Source: Vagococcus xieshaowenii (GTDB taxonomy: Bacteria; Bacillota; Bacilli; Lactobacillales; Vagococcaceae). Taken from it: DNA of 64,000 nt. The notes under the pieces are model-generated. The model had not been told where the DNA came from. It worked only from the letters and a program-made list of their open reading frames with translations, and searched no databases. The stretch lies in NCBI RefSeq assembly GCF_004792515.1, contig NZ_CP038865.1, positions 704,001 through 768,000 of the forward strand, read 5' to 3'. Positions 40,340 through 49,089 of the stretch are shown here, piece after piece. How positions within the stretch are numbered: the stretch's first letter is position 1; each line of letters opens with the position of its first letter. The translations under genes were made by a program, and so were the position numbers.

Positions 40340-42184
40340 ATGTGTGGTTTTACAAGTATTATTCATTTTAATTCGACAAGATTACATGATTATGAGACAG
40401 AAATTAAATTAATGAATGAAACGATTGTACATCGTGGACCGAATAGTGAAGGTTATTTTTCTAATCAAGCGGTTCACTTTGGTTTCCGCCGATTAAGTAT
40501 TTTAGATATAAATGGTGGCTCTCAGCCAATGAGTTTTGATAATGGAAAATATACTATTATTTTTAATGGGGAAATATATAATGAAGATAAGTATCGTGAA
40601 CAGCTAGAAGCTGAAGGCGTGCTATTTAATACGACAACGGATACTGAGGTAATTTTGGCATTGTATAAAAAATATAAATATCAAACGGCAGAGAAGTTGC
40701 GTGGTATGTTTGCCTTTATGATTTGGGACAATGAAGAAGGAAGTGTTTATGGAGCACGTGATCACTTTGGGATTAAGCCAATGTATTATCGTGAAGCTAA
40801 AGGAACATTTTATTTTGCTTCGGAAAATAAAGCGTTAGAAGCAGTAATGAGTAAACGAGAATTATGTCATGAAAGTTTACAGCATTATCTAACTTTTCAA
40901 TATGTATTAGGTGAAAATTGTTTAACTAAAGGGATTCATTCAGTTAATCCCGGAACACAATTTACAATTACAGCTGATAAGGGCTTAGTTTTTGAAAGAT
41001 ATTATAATCCAACCTTTAAACCTGTAAATATCGAGGAACAAGTTTTAGCTAACCAAATTACAGATGCATTATATGAGAGTGTTCAGAGTCATATGAGAGC
41101 CGATGTGACAGTCGGTTCATTCCTTTCAGGTGGTGTGGATTCTTCAATTATTGTATCGTTAGCTAACCAAATGACAGATGATTTAGAAACATTCTCGGTA
41201 GGATTTGAACGAGAAGGCTATAGTGAAATTGAGGTAGCTAAAGAAACAGCGGACAAGCTAGGTGTTAAAAATTTTAGTCGTATTATTACACCACAAGATT
41301 TTATGAATGAATTTGATGATTATGTATGGTATATGGATGATCCATTGGCTGATCCAGCAGCGGTTGCTCAATACTTCTTAGCCCAAGAAGCTGCAAAACG
41401 TTGTACTGTATCATTATCAGGAGAAGGAGCTGATGAATTATTTGGTGGTTATCTAATTTATCATGAGCCAATTTCGTTAGCTGGATTTGATAAATTTTCT
41501 CCAGGGATGAAAAAAGTTATTCGATCAGTTGCTAAAAAAATGCCTAAAAACATGAAGGGACGTGGCTTCTTATTAAGAGGATCTACACCGTTAGAGGAAC
41601 GCTTTGTTGGTAATGCTAATATTTATAAAGAAGAAGAAAAACGTGAATTTTTGAAAACATTTAAAGAAGGACAAAGTTATATGGATTTAACAGGTCCGTT
41701 ATATGCAGAAACAACTAATTTAGACGCAACAACGCGTATGCAAGATATTGATATGCACACTTGGTTAGTCGATGATTTATTACACAATGCCGATCGTACA
41801 ACAATGGCTTCAAGCTTGGAATTACGTACACCATTTGTTGACAAAGAGGTCTTTAAAGTAGCGGCTCAAATTCCTACTGAATTAAAATTTAAAAATGGTA
41901 CAAGTAAGTACTTATTGCGTAAAGCAGCTGAATCTTTTGTACCTGAACATGTTTTGTATCGTGAAAAATTAGGTTTCCCAGTACCTATTAGATTCTGGTT
42001 GAAAGACGAGTTGTATCAATGGGCACACCAAATTTTTTCAGATTCTAAAGCAACACATATTATTGATAAAGATTACACCTTGAATATGTTAGAAGCACAT
42101 CGTAAAGGACAAGACGACTATTCTCGTAAAATTTGGACGTTGTTAACCTTTATACGTTGGTATGAATTGCATTTGTTAAATTAG
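40340..42184 (+). CDS. Glutamine-dependent asparagine synthetase-like amidotransferase
   Basis: A 614-residue class II amidotransferase. The nucleophile Cys2 (MCGFTSII), the glutaminase domain with FNGEIYN, then the synthetase domain with the PP-loop FLSGGVDSSI and SGEGADELFGGY. It makes an amide using glutamine and ATP. By sequence type it could make asparagine, but relatives encoded with cell wall genes amidate diaminopimelate (AsnB of Lactobacillus plantarum and Bacillus) or D-Asp cross-bridges (AsnH of lactococci). Placement after MurE and a symporter favours such a wall role; this is inference. Confidence 0.88.
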   Translation: MCGFTSIIHFNSTRLHDYETEIKLMNETIVHRGPNSEGYFSNQAVHFGFRRLSILDINGGSQPMSFDNGKYTIIFNGEIYNEDKYREQLEAEGVLFNTTTDTEVILALYKKYKYQTAEKLRGMFAFMIWDNEEGSVYGARDHFGIKPMYYREAKGTFYFASENKALEAVMSKRELCHESLQHYLTFQYVLGENCLTKGIHSVNPGTQFTITADKGLVFERYYNPTFKPVNIEEQVLANQITDALYESVQSHMRADVTVGSFLSGGVDSSIIVSLANQMTDDLETFSVGFEREGYSEIEVAKETADKLGVKNFSRIITPQDFMNEFDDYVWYMDDPLADPAAVAQYFLAQEAAKRCTVSLSGEGADELFGGYLIYHEPISLAGFDKFSPGMKKVIRSVAKKMPKNMKGRGFLLRGSTPLEERFVGNANIYKEEEKREFLKTFKEGQSYMDLTGPLYAETTNLDATTRMQDIDMHTWLVDDLLHNADRTTMASSLELRTPFVDKEVFKVAAQIPTELKFKNGTSKYLLRKAAESFVPEHVLYREKLGFPVPIRFWLKDELYQWAHQIFSDSKATHIIDKDYTLNMLEAHRKGQDDYSRKIWTLLTFIRWYELHLLN

Positions 42185-42262
42185 TTAGATGAGGAGTTAT
42201 TACGAATGGTATCATCAAACATCAATTTTTATAGGATAGTGTAATTAAATAAGCGTTTTATG

Positions 42263-42309
42263 AAAGCATCAATGGTTTAAATGATAAATTAAACCATTGA
42301 TGCTTTTTT
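42263..42309 (+). terminator. Intrinsic terminator after the AsnB-like gene
   Basis: AAAGCATCAATGGTTTAA pairs perfectly with TTAAACCATTGATGCTTT across eight bases, followed by TTTT. Strong 18-pair stem. Confidence 0.92.
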
Positions 42310-42344
42310 ATATATTTTATAGATGATAGATTCTGTTGAAATGG

Positions 42345-42358
42345 TGAAAATATTTTCA
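42345..42358 (+). promoter_or_regulatory. Palindromic operator candidate of the mannoside operon
   Basis: TGAAAATATTTTCA is a perfect 14-base palindrome about 48 bases upstream of the -35. It resembles both an RpiR-type site (TGAAA..TTTCA) and a catabolite-responsive element, but lacks the central CG of the latter. Confidence 0.5.
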
Positions 42359-42405
42359 TTTACATGATTGTTTTTTGGTAAAGTTTGATGTTTGTTGTCG
42401 TAGGG

Positions 42406-42434
42406 TTTACTTGTCTTGGTTAGTGTTGTATAGT
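42406..42434 (+). promoter_or_regulatory. Promoter of the mannoside operon
   Basis: TTTACT (42406-42411), 17-base spacer, TATAGT (42429-42434), 30 bases before the GH38 start. Confidence 0.65.
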
Positions 42435-42463
42435 TTTTTTAGTTAAGAATAAGGAGAAAAACG

Positions 42464-45103
42464 ATGAAAAAAATACATATTGTAGCACATACCCACTGGG
42501 ATAGAGAGTGGTATTTTAGCGATAATGAAGCGTTCGTTCAATTTTCGTACCATATGGATGAAGTGATTTATGCGTTAGATAATAATGAATTAGATTATTA
42601 TTATCTTGATGGTCAATTGAGTATTGTTGAAGATTATTTGAAAATATTTCCTAATAAAAAAGAAAAAATAAAAGAATTAGTTGAAGCAAAAAAATTATTT
42701 ATCGGTCCATGGTATACCCAAATGGATGAATTTGTTGTTGCGGGTGAGTCTGTAGTTAAGAATTTACAGATTGGAATGTTGTTATCTGAAGAATTAGGTG
42801 GTTATACGTCTTTAGGTTATTTACCAGATTCGTTTGGTCAAGGCAAGGATATGCCTAAAATTTATCAAGGATTTGATATTGATCATGCAGTTTTTTGGAG
42901 AGGAATGCCTAGTGAAATTACTAATAATCGCGAATTTTTCTGGGAAGCAGAGGATGGGTCGAAAGTATTAACTATTAATATTCGTAATGGTTACTACGCG
43001 GGAGTAGCATTAGTAGAAGGAGACCGATTCTTACAAAAAAGCACTCTAGATTTAGTTTCAGAAGATACTATTTCTGAAATAGTAACACTACCTGTTGGCG
43101 GTGATCAGCGAGCAGTTGATCGCCAATTAAAAGAAATCATTCATCAAGCAAATCAAGAATTAGGTGAAGAATATGAACTAGTTGAAAGTAATTATCCTCA
43201 TATTTTTAAGTTATTGGAAAAATCTAAAGAGAAGCTTCCTACCGTATCAGGTGAGTTTATAAGTGGTAGTGTCTCAAAAATCCATCGTTCAATATACTCT
43301 TCACGTTATGATTTGAAAAAGATAAATGATACGATTGAAAATCGTTTAATTTTTGAATTGCAACCTTTAGCGGCAATGGCTGATGAAATGGGAATACCAT
43401 ATAAGACAGAGTTGATTGACTATATTTGGAAGTTATTACTGAAAAATCATGCCCACGATAGTATTGGTGGTTGTAATACAGATAAGACAAATCAAATGAT
43501 AATGGCTCGTTATCAAGAAGCAGATCAATTATCTTATTCGAACGTTGATTATTTAGTACGCAAGATTTCTGAATCGTTAACTAGTACTAGAGAAAATGAT
43601 ATTGTACTGTTTAATACTATGCCGTATCAGCGAACTGAACCATTTACCTTCAAAATAAGTAGCAAATCTAAAGCTATCTCATTGGTGGATAATGAGGATA
43701 ATATTGTCCCATTTGAGGTATTAAATGTTGAAAAAGTCTATGCTGGAGAGATTAGACGTTCAGAAAAAGACTATCAAGAGGATCTTTATTACTATATTTA
43801 TACTGTAGCTATTGATTATTCGTTGGCAGCATTTAATTATCAAATTTTACACGTCAATGAACAAGAAAATGTGTTGGAACCGTCAGTTATCGGTAATAAT
43901 GAGTCTATCATGATTGAAAACGATTATTACAAAGTTTCGTTTGTAGAGGGTGCGTTTGATATAACCTCTAAATATAATCAAAAAGTATATAAAAATTGTT
44001 TGTATGTAGAAGAATCTGGTGATGAGGGAGATACGTATGATTATTCTCCTGCTTATCATGATATGATTTTGAATTTAAGTTTTAGTGACGCAAAAGCCAC
44101 AGTACAAGAAGGGGTTATTCATTCAACTATTTGGATAGAAGGAACTTGGCAAGTACCTCAAAGTTTAAGCTCTCGAAAAAATGGTTTAATAGACCAATCA
44201 ATAAATTATAAACTAGAAGTGAGCGTAAAAAAAGCAACTAATCGTATCGAATTGAAGTTAGTGATAAATAATCAAGCAGATGATCATCGTATGCGCTTGG
44301 TTTTTGCTTCAGATATTGCTTCAGAGTTTAGTTATGCCGATACACTATTTGGAACAATTGAGAGACTAAACGTTGATCCACATATTAATGATTGGCAAGA
44401 GCTAGGTTGGAAGGAAGAACCAACTGAAATTTATCCAATGATTCACTTTGCTAATATTCATGATGAAATGGCTAGTGTGTCAATGTTAAGTAAAGGTATT
44501 AAAGAATATCAAGTATGTGATAATAAATTGTTTATGACATTGTTCAGAGGCGTTGGATACTTAGGTAGACCAGAATTATTAAGAAGACCTGGTGATGCTT
44601 CGGGTAATCAATTCCGCTACATTCCTACACCGGATAGCCAATTACATGGTGAATTAGTAATGGAGGTAGCTTTAGTGATTGAAGAAAATTATCAACCAGC
44701 ATCTATTCAAAAAAACTATCAAATGTATTCAGTAGAAACACCTTATTATCAATTACAAGAAATCAATCGTTTTACAAATCCGATTAAGTACTTCCAATCA
44801 AATAAAGTAGATCATCTAGAAGCTTTAACTAATTACCTTGATCTTGCAACTTCAAGTTTAGTGTTTAGTTCATTAGAATTATCTAGAGATGGTGAATGGT
44901 TAGAGATTCGTTTAAATAATCCATCATTGACTGATTCAATAATCGAAACTATTCAATTATCAGATCAATTCGAAGTCAAATGGATTAACTTATACGGAAA
45001 ATCTATCAAACAATTGGGTGTTATAAAGTCTATTGAAGTTCAGATGAAACCAGGAGAAATTAAAACCTTTGCGATTAAGAGAAAGAAAAGAGGAATCAAG
45101 TAA
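42464..45103 (+). CDS. Alpha-mannosidase (glycoside hydrolase family 38)
   Basis: An 879-residue GH38 enzyme. The zinc-binding HTHWDREWY is at the N-terminus (His9, His11, Asp13) and the nucleophile Asp122 lies in YLPDSFGQG; the helical middle domain contains KNHAHDSIGGCNTD. There is no signal peptide, so it acts in the cytoplasm on imported mannosides. Streptococcal relatives cleave alpha-1,3-mannose. It is the first gene of an operon with a PTS EIIC, RpiR and GH125, a set suited to mannose-rich glycans. AAGGAG upstream. Confidence 0.93.
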   Translation: MKKIHIVAHTHWDREWYFSDNEAFVQFSYHMDEVIYALDNNELDYYYLDGQLSIVEDYLKIFPNKKEKIKELVEAKKLFIGPWYTQMDEFVVAGESVVKNLQIGMLLSEELGGYTSLGYLPDSFGQGKDMPKIYQGFDIDHAVFWRGMPSEITNNREFFWEAEDGSKVLTINIRNGYYAGVALVEGDRFLQKSTLDLVSEDTISEIVTLPVGGDQRAVDRQLKEIIHQANQELGEEYELVESNYPHIFKLLEKSKEKLPTVSGEFISGSVSKIHRSIYSSRYDLKKINDTIENRLIFELQPLAAMADEMGIPYKTELIDYIWKLLLKNHAHDSIGGCNTDKTNQMIMARYQEADQLSYSNVDYLVRKISESLTSTRENDIVLFNTMPYQRTEPFTFKISSKSKAISLVDNEDNIVPFEVLNVEKVYAGEIRRSEKDYQEDLYYYIYTVAIDYSLAAFNYQILHVNEQENVLEPSVIGNNESIMIENDYYKVSFVEGAFDITSKYNQKVYKNCLYVEESGDEGDTYDYSPAYHDMILNLSFSDAKATVQEGVIHSTIWIEGTWQVPQSLSSRKNGLIDQSINYKLEVSVKKATNRIELKLVINNQADDHRMRLVFASDIASEFSYADTLFGTIERLNVDPHINDWQELGWKEEPTEIYPMIHFANIHDEMASVSMLSKGIKEYQVCDNKLFMTLFRGVGYLGRPELLRRPGDASGNQFRYIPTPDSQLHGELVMEVALVIEENYQPASIQKNYQMYSVETPYYQLQEINRFTNPIKYFQSNKVDHLEALTNYLDLATSSLVFSSLELSRDGEWLEIRLNNPSLTDSIIETIQLSDQFEVKWINLYGKSIKQLGVIKSIEVQMKPGEIKTFAIKRKKRGIK

Positions 45104-45104
45104 G

Positions 45105-46418
45105 ATGAAAATCAATGCCGAAAAATTTCAAGAACCGTTATTAAAAATTGCTCAAAAAGTTGATAATAATAATGTGTTACAAGCTATTAAAAATGCTTTT
45201 GTAAGCAGTATTCCGTTTACTGTAGTAGGGTCTTTTTCAAATTTAATCCGTATGCAGATTGATGCATTTTTTGGTGATACAGGATGGGGCCAAGTAGTAT
45301 CTAAATTATTCAGTAATATTAATCAAGCGACATTAGGAATGGTAGCGTTATTGATTGTATATTCTACAGCATATAATTACGCTAAAGTAATTCAACAAAA
45401 AGAACCAGAAGCAAATATTAATCCATTGTTAGCAACATTATTAGCTTTTGCCGCGTACTTTGTAATGGTTCCTAATAACGTGAATTTTAGTGATAGTTCT
45501 GCGGATGTTATTCAAGGCTTTGCCAATAATTTCTTTGGATATGAAGGCATGTTTACTGGTTTAATTGTTGGTTTAATTGCAGTTTATTTGTATTCAATTT
45601 TAGCAAAGAAAAAAATTGCTATCCGTTTGCCTGGTAATGTACCGCCAAATGTTTTTGATTCATTTTTCTCATTAATTCCAGTATCAATTGTTTTAATGGT
45701 CTTTTCAATTATTCGTGTAATCATTGAAGCATTTGATTTTAATTCATTAATGTCACTTATTAGTCAGTTCTTTGTTCAACCATTAACCAGTGTTGGTACA
45801 GGCTTGCCAGCAATTATTGTTGTTATTCTGTTGCAACAAGTTTTATGGTTCTTAGGATTACATGGATTTAATATTGTATGGGGTGTGGTATCTGCCCTTT
45901 GGTTACCAATTTTCTTAGAAAATGTTGCAAAGTTTGCCGAGACACAAAGCTTTGTAGATATTTCTATTGCCCCTAATACAATGACGAATGTTTATGCGAT
46001 GATTGGGGGATCTGGATCAACATTTGGTTTAATTTTAGCGATATTATTATTTACACCTAAGCATTACACAGGTAAGGAAGTCGCGAAGTTATCATTTATT
46101 CCAGGCTTATTCGGAATTAATGAACCAATTATTTTTGGTTTTCCAATCGTACTAAACCCAATTATGTTTATTCCGTTTGTTTTTGTTCCAGTTATTAATG
46201 CTGTGATTGCTTATGTTGTTACGAAAATTGGCTGGGTAGTTCCACTAGTAGTTCTTAACTCAGGTAATGAGCCAATATTCATTAGTACATGGATTTTAGG
46301 TGCCTTTAAACTTAGTCCAGTCGTTTTAACCGCTGTATTGGTAGTTTTAGATACGTTATTATATGCGCCGTTTGTTCGAATGAATATGAAGGCACAAGAA
46401 GAGTCTCTAATCTCATAA
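45105..46418 (+). CDS. PTS EIIC, lactose/cellobiose family (stand-alone)
   Basis: A 437-residue membrane EIIC with about ten helices; GLHGFNIVWG and GINEPIIFGFPIVLNP are the family motifs. The start is ATG 45105, directly after the GH38 stop, with AGGAAT as a weak site; the longer frame from 45069 overlaps GH38 and is unlikely. No EIIA or EIIB gene is in the operon, so it must use subunits made elsewhere. In this context the substrate is probably a mannose disaccharide or short manno-oligosaccharide released from glycans. Confidence 0.9.
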   Translation: MKINAEKFQEPLLKIAQKVDNNNVLQAIKNAFVSSIPFTVVGSFSNLIRMQIDAFFGDTGWGQVVSKLFSNINQATLGMVALLIVYSTAYNYAKVIQQKEPEANINPLLATLLAFAAYFVMVPNNVNFSDSSADVIQGFANNFFGYEGMFTGLIVGLIAVYLYSILAKKKIAIRLPGNVPPNVFDSFFSLIPVSIVLMVFSIIRVIIEAFDFNSLMSLISQFFVQPLTSVGTGLPAIIVVILLQQVLWFLGLHGFNIVWGVVSALWLPIFLENVAKFAETQSFVDISIAPNTMTNVYAMIGGSGSTFGLILAILLFTPKHYTGKEVAKLSFIPGLFGINEPIIFGFPIVLNPIMFIPFVFVPVINAVIAYVVTKIGWVVPLVVLNSGNEPIFISTWILGAFKLSPVVLTAVLVVLDTLLYAPFVRMNMKAQEESLIS

Positions 46419-46433
46419 AAGGAGTGAAATCTT

Positions 46434-47255
46434 TTGAACGACTATATTGATTTAATCATTGGGGCTAATTTTGAGAAGTTAACGGAAGTAGAAAAAATAA
46501 TTGCTCAATATTTTTTAGACCAAAAGCCTGCTTTGGGAATCCAAGAACTTTCAAAAAAATTAAATGTTTCTAATTCATCGATCACTCGCTTTTGTAAAAA
46601 AATTGGGCTGTCAAATTATAAAGAACTAGTTTATCTATATAAGAATTCTGTTTCCTCAGTTGATAAAGAATTAGTTGAGTCAAGTTTGGGATACATTAAT
46701 TTAAATTACGGTTTAATTATTAAAGCTGCTTGTGAACGACTATCAATTTCTGAAATAAAAAAAGCTGCCATGTTAATTCAAGGGTCAAGAATTATTCATT
46801 TTTGGGGATTAGGTTATAATGCGTTTGCTGGAGAAGATTTTAAATTTAAATTTTCACGATTAGGTAAAGTTGTTAATATTATTAAAGATAAACAATCCAT
46901 CAATATGGCGGCACATTCTGTTCAGAGTGGTGACTTAGTTGTTATTTCAACACTATCAGGCAATAGTCAGTCAATGATTGAAGCGGTGAATGTGTTGAAA
47001 ACTAAGAAGGTCAATGTTGTGTTAATAACAGCAAATAACGCAACAGAGTTAAAAGATTTTGCAACGGTAGTTTGCGTAACAAGTGCCATGGACAAACGAG
47101 ATACAGGGATAATATCACCTCAAATTCCTGTATTATTAACCATCGATGCTATATATTCAGAAATACTAACGATGTACCATGAAGATATTTTGAAATCTTG
47201 GGTAAAGTCTGAACAGATATTAAAAGAAGAGAAATGGATGAAAGATTATGAATAA
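46434..47255 (+). CDS. RpiR-family transcriptional regulator
   Basis: A 273-residue regulator with an N-terminal RpiR helix-turn-helix (IQELSKKLNVSNSSITRFCKKIGLSNYKEL) and a C-terminal SIS domain (about 115-250, STLSGNSQSMIEAVN) that binds sugar phosphates. TTG start with GGAGTG seven bases upstream. It lies inside the mannoside operon and overlaps the GH125 gene by eight bases; the palindrome at 42345 is a candidate site. It is only distantly like the RpiR at 16266. Confidence 0.9.
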   Translation: MNDYIDLIIGANFEKLTEVEKIIAQYFLDQKPALGIQELSKKLNVSNSSITRFCKKIGLSNYKELVYLYKNSVSSVDKELVESSLGYINLNYGLIIKAACERLSISEIKKAAMLIQGSRIIHFWGLGYNAFAGEDFKFKFSRLGKVVNIIKDKQSINMAAHSVQSGDLVVISTLSGNSQSMIEAVNVLKTKKVNVVLITANNATELKDFATVVCVTSAMDKRDTGIISPQIPVLLTIDAIYSEILTMYHEDILKSWVKSEQILKEEKWMKDYE

Positions 47256-48522
47256 AGAATTAGAGATAACTCTGGGTAAACTAAAACAAAAAGTTAAAAC
47301 TATTGTAAAAGATGATAAGCTAAGTCAAGTCTTTAATCAATGTATTGATAATACATTAGAAACAACTGTAAAAATTACAGATGAAGGGGATACCTTTGTT
47401 ATTACAGGGGATATTCCAGCTATGTGGTTACGAGATTCTTCTGCACAATTAAAACCATATTTATTTTTAGCTAAAGAAAGTTCAGAAATTAGACAGATAA
47501 TAACAGGTCTAATTAAGCGTCAAATGAAGTGTATATTGATTGATCCTTACGCAAATGCTTTTAATGAAGAAGATAATGGACATTGCTATCATCAAGATGA
47601 AACGGAAATGACGGGGTGGATTTGGGAACGTAAGTATGAAGTTGACTCATTGTGCTACCCCATTGAATTAGCATACTTGCTATGGAAAGAAACAGGACAA
47701 ACATCCCATTTTGATCAAGCCTTTTTTAATGCATCAAAATTAATAATAGAAACATTTAAAGTTGAACAACACCATGAACATTCGCCATATCATTTTGAAA
47801 GATTTGGTGAGCGTCCAGAAGATACGTTGACTAATAACGGGCTAGGAGAACCGGTTGGTTACACAGGTATGACATGGTCTGGTTTTAGACCGAGTGATGA
47901 TAGTTGTCGATATAATTATTTGATACCTGCTAATATGTTTGCTGTAGTTGTTTTGAAATATTTAAACGAAATAATGTTAACTATTTATCAAGATGCTATC
48001 ACAGCAGAAGAAGCGGCATGTCTTGCCAATGAAATAGACTTAGGTATTCAAACATATGGCATTGTAACACACGAAGGAAAACGTGTGTATGCATATGAAG
48101 TAGACGGCTTAGGAAACTATGTGTTGATGGATGATGCTAATGTCCCAAGTTTATTAGCGGCACCTTATTTAGGTTACTGTGACATAGACGACGAATGTTA
48201 TTTAGCAACACGTGATTTAATTTTATCAACAGATAACCCTTATTTTTATCAAGGTGAGTTTTTGGAAGGAGTAGGGAGTTTCCATACACCGCCTAATTAT
48301 GTGTGGCCGATTGCACTGTCAATTCAAGGATTAACAAGTACTAATTATGATGAAAAAATAAGATTATTAGACATGATGGCTAATAATGATGGTGGTACCA
48401 ATTATATGCATGAAGGTGTATATGTAGATGATCCATCTCAATATACAAGAGAATGGTTCTCATGGGCAAATATGATGTACTGTGCACTGCTTTTAGATAC
48501 TTTTCCTGAAGTGGTAAGTTAA
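47248..48522 (+). CDS. Exo-alpha-1,6-mannosidase (glycoside hydrolase family 125)
   Basis: A 424-residue GH125 enzyme. The family segment DIPAMWLRDSSAQLKPY and the later EVDSLCYPIELAYLLWK and FRPSDDSCRYNYLIPANMF are clear. It removes terminal non-reducing alpha-1,6-linked mannose, inside the cell since no signal peptide is present. With GH38 (alpha-1,3 type) it would strip both arms of N-glycan-like mannosides imported through the PTS EIIC. Confidence 0.93.
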   Translation: MNKELEITLGKLKQKVKTIVKDDKLSQVFNQCIDNTLETTVKITDEGDTFVITGDIPAMWLRDSSAQLKPYLFLAKESSEIRQIITGLIKRQMKCILIDPYANAFNEEDNGHCYHQDETEMTGWIWERKYEVDSLCYPIELAYLLWKETGQTSHFDQAFFNASKLIIETFKVEQHHEHSPYHFERFGERPEDTLTNNGLGEPVGYTGMTWSGFRPSDDSCRYNYLIPANMFAVVVLKYLNEIMLTIYQDAITAEEAACLANEIDLGIQTYGIVTHEGKRVYAYEVDGLGNYVLMDDANVPSLLAAPYLGYCDIDDECYLATRDLILSTDNPYFYQGEFLEGVGSFHTPPNYVWPIALSIQGLTSTNYDEKIRLLDMMANNDGGTNYMHEGVYVDDPSQYTREWFSWANMMYCALLLDTFPEVVS

Positions 48523-48547
48523 TTGAGACACTAAACTATAGCTAATA

Positions 48548-48586
48548 AAAAAGAAAGTGTGACATTTAACGTCACACTTTCTTTTT
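48548..48586. terminator. Bidirectional intrinsic terminator
   Basis: AAAAAGAAAGTGTGAC pairs perfectly with GTCACACTTTCTTTTT. It closes the mannoside operon and overlaps the 3' end of the convergent ndk gene by two bases. Confidence 0.92.
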
Positions 48587-48998
48587 AGTTAAAAAACCGT
48601 TTAATTTCTTCCTGTGCCGATGTCACTGAATCAGAGGCATGTATAACATTTTCATGATAAACAGCAGCATTGCCAAAGTCACCGCGTACGGTACCAGGTG
48701 CAGCGTCGACAATATTAGTAACGCCAATCATGGTACGGATAATTTCTACCACGTTATCACCTTCAACGATCATAAAAACTGAAGGGCCAGATGTCATGAA
48801 ATCACTGATTTCATGGAAAAAAGTTTTTTCTACCAAATGGGGGTAATGTTCAGCGACTAATTCAGGTGTTAATGTCGCCATTTTTATGTTACTGATGGTT
48901 AGTCCTTTATTTTCAAAGCGCTGAATGATTTGTCCGATAAGTAGACGTTTTACTGCATCGGGTTTGATCATTACAAGTGATTGTTCTTTCGTTGTCAT
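48585..48998 (-). CDS. ndk: Nucleoside diphosphate kinase
   Basis: A 137-residue enzyme transferring phosphate between nucleoside tri- and diphosphates via a phosphohistidine. It starts EQSLVMIKPDAVKR, and the active site reads NVIHASDSV (a permitted variant of NxxHGSD). Length is normal for the family. Own ribosome site (TAGGAGG). It stands between convergent GH125 and the fbp gene. Confidence 0.93.
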   Translation of the reverse strand: MTTKEQSLVMIKPDAVKRLLIGQIIQRFENKGLTISNIKMATLTPELVAEHYPHLVEKTFFHEISDFMTSGPSVFMIVEGDNVVEIIRTMIGVTNIVDAAPGTVRGDFGNAAVYHENVIHASDSVTSAQEEIKRFFN

Positions 48999-49089
48999 GT
49001 AGGTTCCTCCTAAAATATATGGTTAAGCTAATTGTATCTTATTCTCTGTTTTATGCCTATTGCATTTCTTATATAAGTGATTTTTTTAT

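Noticed and set aside
42206-42244. Twelve-codon ORF with GAGGAG upstream, just after the AsnB-like gene
   Set aside because: Too short to support as a gene without conservation data; may be chance or a decayed remnant. Not listed as a feature.
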